From Tannerella sp. (GTDB taxonomy: Bacteria; Bacteroidota; Bacteroidia; Bacteroidales; Tannerellaceae), in assembly GCA_031262895.1 (NCBI GenBank), contig JAISGW010000096.1, positions 1 to 14,238 on the forward strand: a stretch of 14,238 bases of DNA, read 5' to 3'. Under the pieces are notes generated by a model that made no database searches, was not told where the DNA came from, and was given only the letters and a program-made list of their open reading frames with translations. The position numbers and the translations under genes are program-made. This document shows, piece after piece, positions 6,364 to 11,443 of this stretch (the stretch's first letter is position 1; each line of letters opens with the position of its first letter).

Positions 6364-7761
6364 ATGAAAGTAAAAATCCAAGGTTTATTCTTCTGCATTT
6401 CTTTTCTGCTGTCTGTCTTTTCCGCTTATGGGCATAGCGAGGCAAAGCCGCTGGTCTACCGGATAGATATCCGGGAAGAAATAGACCACAAGTCGCAACT
6501 GCAACTCAGCCGCGGTTTGGAGGAAGCCAGGCAATTGGGGGCAAAGGCCGTGCTCCTCTGCCTGAACACCTACGGGGGGCAAGTCGACATGGCCGATTCC
6601 ATGCGGACGGCCATCCTGTACAGTCCCATTCCCGTGTACGTGTTCGTGGATAACAACGCGGCTTCGGCAGGTGCGCTCATTTCCATAGCCGCCAAGAAGA
6701 TTTACATGCGCGAGGGCGCCACCATAGGGGCGGCGACCGTAGTGAATCAAACCGGTGCGGCCATGCCCGATAAGTACCAGTCGTACATGCGGGCTATGAT
6801 GCGGGCCACGGCCGAAGCGCAGGGCAAAGACACGCTGGTGGAAGGGGGCGACACCCTGCTGCGCTGGGTGCGCGACCCGCATCTGGCAGAAGCCATGGTG
6901 GACCAGCGCATTGTCATCCCTCATCTGGTAGACTCCACCAAGGTGCTCACCTTGACCGCCAAAGAAGCTGTCAAATGGGGCTACTGCGACGGTATAGCCG
7001 AATCGCCCGAGGAAGTCATCACCCGGTTCCTCGGTTTTCACGATTACCAGGAGGCCGTCTTCACGCCCAGCTGGATTGACAATGTGAAAGGCTTCCTGAT
7101 GAGTCCCTTTCTCCAATCCCTGTTTATTCTCGTCATCATTGGTGGGTTATACTTCGAGTTGCAATCGCCGGGCATAGGCTTCCCGCTCATAGCGGCCGTA
7201 TTGGCAGCTGTTCTTTACTTCGCCCCGCTGTACATTGACGGCCTGGCACAAAATTGGGAGATACTGATGTTCGTTGGCGGACTGGTGCTTTTGGCGCTGG
7301 AATTGTTCGTCATTCCAGGCTTCGGCATCACAGGCATCTGCGGCATCCTGCTGATTGTAGCCGGCCTCTTCTTCAGCTTGCTCAACAATCTGGACTTTGG
7401 ATTGGAGGGGGTTAGCCGCGCAGCGATCGGACAGGCCTCACTGACCGTCCTCTTTGGCCTTCTCCTGGGATTCGGTCTGACTCTGTGGCTCTCGAACCGT
7501 ATCGGCCGGAAAGGATTTTTCCGGCGCATCGCCTTGGAAACCGACCTGGAAGACTCCGTATCGGCACCCCTCCATGAAGAACTGGCAGGTTCGTACGGCG
7601 TAGCTGCCACTGTGTTGCGTCCTTCCGGCAAAGTGCGCGTGGGCGATGAGGTTTACGACGCGGTTTCCGAATCGGGTTTTATAGAAAAAGGCCGCAAAGT
7701 GAAAATCCTGCGTACGGAAAATGCCCAAATATATGTGGTAGATGAGACGGCTTATGAATAA
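6364..7761 (+). CDS. NfeD-family membrane-bound serine protease (long form, ClpP-like domain)
   Basis: A 465-residue protein in three parts. A signal or anchor sequence (1-22) leads into a ClpP-class protease domain (about 28-225) with the substrate/oxyanion segment NTYGGQVDMA (68-77), the nucleophile Ser101 in NNAASAGA, and Lys137 as the probable general base in MPDKYQSYM. Five hydrophobic segments follow (about 247-267, 270-291, 296-316, 319-340, 357-378). The C-terminal 65 residues (GSYGVAATVLRPSGKVRVGDEVYDAVSESGFIEKGRKVKIL) form the small OB-fold beta-barrel typical of NfeD. This long architecture is known in bacteria and archaea, often with a stomatin/flotillin-like (SPFH) partner, and is thought to act in membrane protein quality control. 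No SPFH gene is visible next to it here. The ATG at 6364 gives a good signal peptide. Confidence 0.9.
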   Translation: MKVKIQGLFFCISFLLSVFSAYGHSEAKPLVYRIDIREEIDHKSQLQLSRGLEEARQLGAKAVLLCLNTYGGQVDMADSMRTAILYSPIPVYVFVDNNAASAGALISIAAKKIYMREGATIGAATVVNQTGAAMPDKYQSYMRAMMRATAEAQGKDTLVEGGDTLLRWVRDPHLAEAMVDQRIVIPHLVDSTKVLTLTAKEAVKWGYCDGIAESPEEVITRFLGFHDYQEAVFTPSWIDNVKGFLMSPFLQSLFILVIIGGLYFELQSPGIGFPLIAAVLAAVLYFAPLYIDGLAQNWEILMFVGGLVLLALELFVIPGFGITGICGILLIVAGLFFSLLNNLDFGLEGVSRAAIGQASLTVLFGLLLGFGLTLWLSNRIGRKGFFRRIALETDLEDSVSAPLHEELAGSYGVAATVLRPSGKVRVGDEVYDAVSESGFIEKGRKVKILRTENAQIYVVDETAYE

Positions 7762-7767
7762 AAGCTC

Positions 7768-7775
7768 TACCTTTG
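7768..7775 (+). promoter_or_regulatory. Candidate -7 box of kdsB
   Basis: TACCTTTG fits TAnnTTTG exactly and lies 6 nt after the stop of the NfeD-like gene. Transcription would start near 7782, which places the kdsB ATG at 7797 about 15 nt into the message. kdsB can therefore be expressed apart from the gene upstream. Confidence 0.6.
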
Positions 7776-7796
7776 TTTTTCAAACATAACTTATCA

Positions 7797-8558
7797 ATGG
7801 AAAGGAAATTCATCGGTATCATTCCGGCACGCTACGCATCCACCCGTTTCCCGGGTAAGCCTTTGGCCGACTTGGGCGGAAAACCGGTCATTCAGCATGT
7901 GTACGAACATGCCAGTTCTGTGCTTGACATGGTTTATGTAGCCACCGACGATACCCGTATTGAAGCGGCCGTCCACGAATTCGGCGGCCGGGTGGTCATG
8001 ACCTCGCCCGAACATTTCAGCGGTACCGACCGCTGCTGCGAAGCTTACATGCGGGTCGGACGCGGATACAATGTCGTTATCAACATACAAGGCGACGAGC
8101 CTTTCGTGCAACCTGAACATATAGAAACGCTAAAAGCTTGCTTCACCGACCCGAACGTGCAAATCGCTACTTTAGTCAAACCGCTCCGTTCCGACGACGA
8201 CTTTGCCACCACATTGGCCGCCTACAACACGCCGAAGGTGGTCATTAACCGCAACCGCGAAGCCATGTATTTCAGCCGTTCCATCATCCCTTATTTTCGA
8301 GGGAAACCGCATACCGAATGGTTAACCAACCACACTTATTACAAGCATATAGGCATGTACGCCTATCGCGGGGACGTTTTGGGCGAAATCACGCTTCTCC
8401 CCCAATCGCCATTGGAAATAGCGGAAAGCCTTGAACAGCTGCGTTGGCTGGAAAACGGCTACCACATCAAAGTAGGCTTTACCGAGGTCGAAACCATAGG
8501 CATAGATACGCCGGAAGATTTGGAACGGGCGCGCAAACGCTTGGGTTATACTTATTGA
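7797..8558 (+). CDS. kdsB: 3-deoxy-manno-octulosonate cytidylyltransferase (CMP-Kdo synthetase)
   Basis: A 253-residue cytoplasmic enzyme that activates Kdo with CTP to CMP-Kdo for attachment to lipid A. Motifs include the N-terminal nucleotide-binding IIPARYASTRFPGKPLADL, the VATDDTRI segment, the NIQGDEPFVQPEHIETL metal/substrate segment, YKHIGMYAYR, and the C-terminal TIGIDTPEDLERAR. Length and order fit KdsB throughout. The frame extends upstream to a TTG at 7773, but that codon is the end of the predicted -7 box, so the ATG at 7797 (MERKFIGIIPARY) is the start. Its presence shows a Gram-negative cell with a Kdo-containing lipopolysaccharide core. Confidence 0.96.
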   Translation: MERKFIGIIPARYASTRFPGKPLADLGGKPVIQHVYEHASSVLDMVYVATDDTRIEAAVHEFGGRVVMTSPEHFSGTDRCCEAYMRVGRGYNVVINIQGDEPFVQPEHIETLKACFTDPNVQIATLVKPLRSDDDFATTLAAYNTPKVVINRNREAMYFSRSIIPYFRGKPHTEWLTNHTYYKHIGMYAYRGDVLGEITLLPQSPLEIAESLEQLRWLENGYHIKVGFTEVETIGIDTPEDLERARKRLGYTY

Positions 8559-8564
8559 AAAGGG

Positions 8565-8583
8565 CGTCTAAGTATCTTGGACG
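8565..8583. terminator. Hairpin between convergent kdsB and the two-component gene
   Basis: CGTCTAAG-TAT-CTTGGACG forms an 8-bp stem with one T-G wobble and a 3-base loop, 7 nt after the kdsB stop and covering the stop of the convergent gene. A short T run (CCCTTTTC) follows on the minus strand only. It may serve as a terminator for one or both messages, but it has no strong T tract on the plus strand. Confidence 0.35.
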
Positions 8584-9686
8584 GGCAAGGTAACGAGGAA
8601 ATTGCCACCCGCCTCAAGGCTGCCTTGATAGGAAATACTTCCCCTTTGGAATTCGACGAAACGTCGCGTCACAAACATGCTCAAGCCCAAACTGCCGAAT
8701 TGCCCGTCCTTGTCCACATGCGGATGTTCGGCGGTAAGGAGCTTTTGGCATTCCGCTTCGCTCATGTCCCAATTGTCATTGCGGACAAGGAAGACGACCT
8801 TGTCTCCCTCCGCTTCCAAGCGGACGAGGATTTCCCCTTCGTCAGCCCCGAATTGAATCGTACTCAAAAGGAGATTGCGCAAAATGGTTTTCGTCATGTC
8901 AATGTCAACCAGGCCCAAGACAGGATGCAGAGGGGTTTCCATGCGCAGGGTGACCCCTTTAAGAGCCGTTATGGGCTGATATACGGATAAGATGGTCTCC
9001 AAAAGGCTGCCGATATCAGTCTTTTGCCGGAAAGGACGGAGTTTGCCTTCCTTGAGCTTATTCCACTTCATCAGGTTGTCAAGCAATTGGTAAGTGTCTT
9101 CCACGAGGCAATTCATGCGGGTCAGCATCAAAAGGAAATCCTTATTGCCGGTCCCTACCGTCTCCCCTATGTTCAATATTGCCCTTGAAAGCGTCTTGAG
9201 CGAACCCAAAGGCCTCCGCAAGTCATGGGAAATAATGGCGTAAAGCATATCATGGGCTTCGAGGGTGTTTTCCAATTCCTGACGCATACGCTCAATCGAA
9301 TACAATTGGAAAAAATGCGCGATGCGGTTCTTCACATCCTCCTTTTGCAGAGGCTTAAACAAGTATTCTTCCGCACCGAAACGGTAGCCTTTCACAATGG
9401 TAGCCATATCGTTCCCCGTCAACAGCAGGATGACGGGGATATGCCTGACGCAAGGTTCTCCTTTCAAGTGGCGAAGCAAGTCAAAGGTTTTGTTCTCCTG
9501 GTGTAAGGGCAGATTAAGTAATATCAAATTGGGATGTCGTTCTCCCGCCGCAGCCACTACGTCGGCAGCTTCGGCGGCCGGAAAAAGCAAATAGCCTTCC
9601 TCTTTCAGAACCATCTCCAGAAACATGATGTCTGAAGAAGAATCATCTATAAGCAGGATACTATATTCAGCGGCATAGTTTTTCAT
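8568..9686 (-). CDS. Receiver-histidine kinase fusion with degenerate catalytic motifs
   Basis: A 372-residue soluble protein from the ATG at 9686 (MKNYAAEYS). Residue numbers below count from a TTG at 9719 that is part of the -7 box and not a start; subtract 11 for the real protein. An N-terminal receiver domain (18-135) keeps the acidic pair Asp25-Asp26, Thr101 and Lys122, but the phospho-acceptor position in PNLILLNLPL is Asn69. A dimerization domain follows with an intact H-box (SHDLRRPLGS, His165). In the ATPase domain (about 235-380) the N-box reads NLLLSTIQF, with Ser286 where the magnesium-binding Asn belongs, and the G1 box reads NDNWDM instead of D-x-G-x-G. Part of G2 (FGSLGLSMF) and the end (GGNFLVTLPV) remain. 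No sensor or membrane segment is present. It probably acts as a non-phosphorylating regulator or scaffold, or has lost function. It is convergent with kdsB and has its own promoter. Confidence 0.88.
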   Translation of the reverse strand: MKNYAAEYSILLIDDSSSDIMFLEMVLKEEGYLLFPAAEAADVVAAAGERHPNLILLNLPLHQENKTFDLLRHLKGEPCVRHIPVILLLTGNDMATIVKGYRFGAEEYLFKPLQKEDVKNRIAHFFQLYSIERMRQELENTLEAHDMLYAIISHDLRRPLGSLKTLSRAILNIGETVGTGNKDFLLMLTRMNCLVEDTYQLLDNLMKWNKLKEGKLRPFRQKTDIGSLLETILSVYQPITALKGVTLRMETPLHPVLGLVDIDMTKTILRNLLLSTIQFGADEGEILVRLEAEGDKVVFLVRNDNWDMSEAECQKLLTAEHPHVDKDGQFGSLGLSMFVTRRFVEFQRGSISYQGSLEAGGNFLVTLPVQDT

Positions 9687-9716
9687 CTTGATATTATCAA
9701 TGCCATTACTACTTCG

Positions 9717-9724
9717 CAAATGTA
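9717..9724 (-). promoter_or_regulatory. Candidate -7 box of the receiver-kinase gene
   Basis: Minus-strand TACATTTG is an exact TAnnTTTG match. Transcription would begin near 9710 and the ATG at 9686 follows about 24 nt later. It lies about 27 nt after the stop of the DUF4834-like gene, so this gene need not be part of the phospholipid operon upstream. Confidence 0.6.
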
Positions 9725-9751
9725 AGGCATTTATTATGAAGGCGGTCTTTT

Positions 9752-9991
9752 TCAGTCTTTTATTTCCTCATAGTCCACATATTCCCCCTCATCTTTGGAG
9801 ATGAGTTTCTTCCGGGGAGTAGTAGAAGAGGCTGCCTTATGTTGCTGTCCGGCCGAGGCAGAATGCCGCTGCGAAGTCTTGTGTTTGGGCGTACCAAAGA
9901 AAAGCCGTTTGAACATGCGTGCCACGTTGAAGCCCAGCAGGAGGAGCATCAACACGAACATGACAGCAAGCATAAACAGGAACTTCAGCAT
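9752..9991 (-). CDS. Small single-span membrane protein, DUF4834-like
   Basis: A 79-residue protein. One hydrophobic helix at the N-terminus (MLKFLFMLAVMFVLMLLLLGFNVARMF, about 2-22) is followed by a basic, Ser/Gln/His-rich linker (about 26-62) and a short acidic end, KDEGEYVDYEEIKD. This design, with the EGEYVDYEEIK-type tail, matches DUF4834, a Bacteroidetes family of unknown function that is often found beside pssA. Its ATG lies inside the last codons of pssA (7-bp overlap), so it is the third gene of the phosphatidylethanolamine operon. A role connected with the membrane is plausible from position only. Confidence 0.75.
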   Translation of the reverse strand: MLKFLFMLAVMFVLMLLLLGFNVARMFKRLFFGTPKHKTSQRHSASAGQQHKAASSTTPRKKLISKDEGEYVDYEEIKD

Positions 9992-10710
9992 TTTTTCTCC
10001 TCCTTCTTCCTTTTATAAAATAGGAGCGACAAGAGCAGATACAATAAAATGGTCGCCGCAATGCCCGACAGGCCGCCGAGGGCTATGAAGAAAACAGCGG
10101 CCGCCAAAGTGATATAACGCAACTCGTTTCCCTTCCAAGCGATTGACTTGACTTTGAACGAGAACATCGGGCATTCCGACACCAGCAGGAGCGAACTCAG
10201 GAAAGCCAGGACAACCAAGGCTAAGGCGAAAGGCCATGAACCGTAAGATGCCACCAGCGGCTGAAGCGTACAAACCAAGGAAGCCCACAACAGGGCGTGC
10301 GCCGGGACGGGCAGGCCGAGGAAAGAAGTCGATTGACGCGCGTCGATGTTGAATTTGGCCAGCCGCAAGGCCGAGAAAACCGGGATGAAAAAGGCGAGGT
10401 AAGGCAGCAGCGAACCGAGGGCATGGGGCGTCAATCCAGGCTTCATCTCCTCTATCAGGCGAAAGAGCATCATGCCGGGCGCCAGGCCGAAGGCCACTTC
10501 GTCGGCCAGGGAATCCAGTTCCTTCCCGATGGGCGAATAGGCGTGGAGCGTACGTGCCGCCAAGCCGTCCATGAAATCGAAACAGGCCGACAAGACGACG
10601 GCCCACAAGGCGCCTTCCAGGTTTCCCCGCAAGGCGAGGACAGCGGCCACGCATCCGCAAGCCAGCGAAAGGCAGGTGATCGTGTTGGGTATGTATTTGC
10701 GTATAGTCAT
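9985..10710 (-). CDS. pssA: CDP-diacylglycerol-serine O-phosphatidyltransferase
   Basis: A 241-residue inner-membrane enzyme that makes phosphatidylserine from CDP-diacylglycerol and serine. The CDP-alcohol phosphotransferase signature D-x2-DG-x2-AR-x8-G-x3-D-x3-D is complete (Asp45, Asp48, Gly49, Ala52, Arg53, Gly62, Asp66, Asp70). Multiple hydrophobic helices surround it. The N-terminus (MTIRKYIPNTITCLSLACG) is typical of the multi-spanning PssA subclass found in Bacteroidetes and Bacillus. The C-terminus is very basic (YKRKKEEKKC). Its ATG overlaps the psd stop as ATGA, so the two enzymes of the same pathway are translationally coupled: PssA supplies the substrate of Psd. Confidence 0.96.
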   Translation of the reverse strand: MTIRKYIPNTITCLSLACGCVAAVLALRGNLEGALWAVVLSACFDFMDGLAARTLHAYSPIGKELDSLADEVAFGLAPGMMLFRLIEEMKPGLTPHALGSLLPYLAFFIPVFSALRLAKFNIDARQSTSFLGLPVPAHALLWASLVCTLQPLVASYGSWPFALALVVLAFLSSLLLVSECPMFSFKVKSIAWKGNELRYITLAAAVFFIALGGLSGIAATILLYLLLSLLFYKRKKEEKKC

Positions 10711-11387
10711 TCTCTCTTTGACAAACGAGCCAGCGGCGTCTGGTTGCCCGTCACCTTCTGCCCGATTTCTACCAAGACCTCGCTGTCGGTAGGTATAAAC
10801 ACGTCCACCCGCGAGCCGAACTTGATGAAGCCCATGTGTTCGTCCACATGGCAGGACTCGCCTTCTTTCGCGTAGGTGACGATGCGCCTTGCCACGGCAC
10901 CCGCTATCTGGCGGGCAAGGATTTCGCGGCCGCCGTTGGTAGTGATGAGCACCGACGCCCGTTCGTTCTCCGTACTGCTTTTGGGGAGATAGGCGGCCAT
11001 GAAACGGCCGTTATGGTGGGAGACCCGCTTGACCGTCCCGTTCACAGGAAACCAATTGGCATGAACGTTGAAGACCGACATGAAAATGGACACCTGTATG
11101 CAGGCCGCGCAAAGGAAATCAGGCTCATCCACTTCCTCTATGGCCACGATGGTACCATCGGCCGGCGAAATGACCAAATTTTCCGAATCGAAAGGATAAC
11201 GGCGAAAAGGACTGCGGAAGAAATTAAGAACCAGAAAGAAAATAAGCAGCGAGGCGAAAAAGATGAAATAGAACATGGACTTTCCCACAGAGTGGTACAA
11301 AACCAAGTTCAGGACAAACAGAAAGGAAAAGAGGGTTAGCAACAAGCCGGTCCCTTCCTTATGTACTTTCATTCTTCGTATCGCCAT
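10707..11387 (-). CDS. psd: Phosphatidylserine decarboxylase, short form
   Basis: A 226-residue membrane-associated, pyruvoyl-dependent enzyme that converts phosphatidylserine to phosphatidylethanolamine. The short (archaeal-type, PSD-A) form is recognised by SPADG (74-78), FMSVFNVHANW with His109, and GFIKFGSRVD, in which self-cleavage between Gly191 and Ser192 makes the pyruvoyl group; Asp77, His109 and Ser192 are the expected processing triad. One or two hydrophobic helices (about 14-56) anchor the N-terminus. The frame reaches a TTG at 11411, but that codon is the end of the predicted -7 box. ATGs at 11387 (chosen, MAIRRMKVHKEG) and 11372 (MKVHKEG) are both possible. It is the first gene of the operon with pssA and the DUF4834-like gene. 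Confidence 0.95.
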   Translation of the reverse strand: MAIRRMKVHKEGTGLLLTLFSFLFVLNLVLYHSVGKSMFYFIFFASLLIFFLVLNFFRSPFRRYPFDSENLVISPADGTIVAIEEVDEPDFLCAACIQVSIFMSVFNVHANWFPVNGTVKRVSHHNGRFMAAYLPKSSTENERASVLITTNGGREILARQIAGAVARRIVTYAKEGESCHVDEHMGFIKFGSRVDVFIPTDSEVLVEIGQKVTGNQTPLARLSKRE

Positions 11388-11408
11388 GCATTTCCTAATA
11401 ATCGGCTG

Positions 11409-11416
11409 CAAAAGTA
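11409..11416 (-). promoter_or_regulatory. Candidate -7 box of the psd-pssA operon
   Basis: Minus-strand TACTTTTG is an exact TAnnTTTG match, 28 nt after the stop of the large gene upstream. Transcription would start near 11402. A TTG about 23 nt further upstream could be a loosely spaced -33 element. Confidence 0.6.
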
Positions 11417-11443
11417 TATCTTTTCATTGAATGTAAGACCAAC

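Noticed and set aside
6207..6437. A 76-codon plus-strand frame spanning the sigma/NfeD intergenic region
   Set aside because: It runs into the NfeD-like signal peptide region in another frame, uses A/T-rich intergenic sequence, and has no recognisable features.
8565..8583. Strong bidirectional terminator
   Set aside because: The hairpin is real on paper but lacks a T tract on the plus strand, so it is listed only as a low-confidence candidate.
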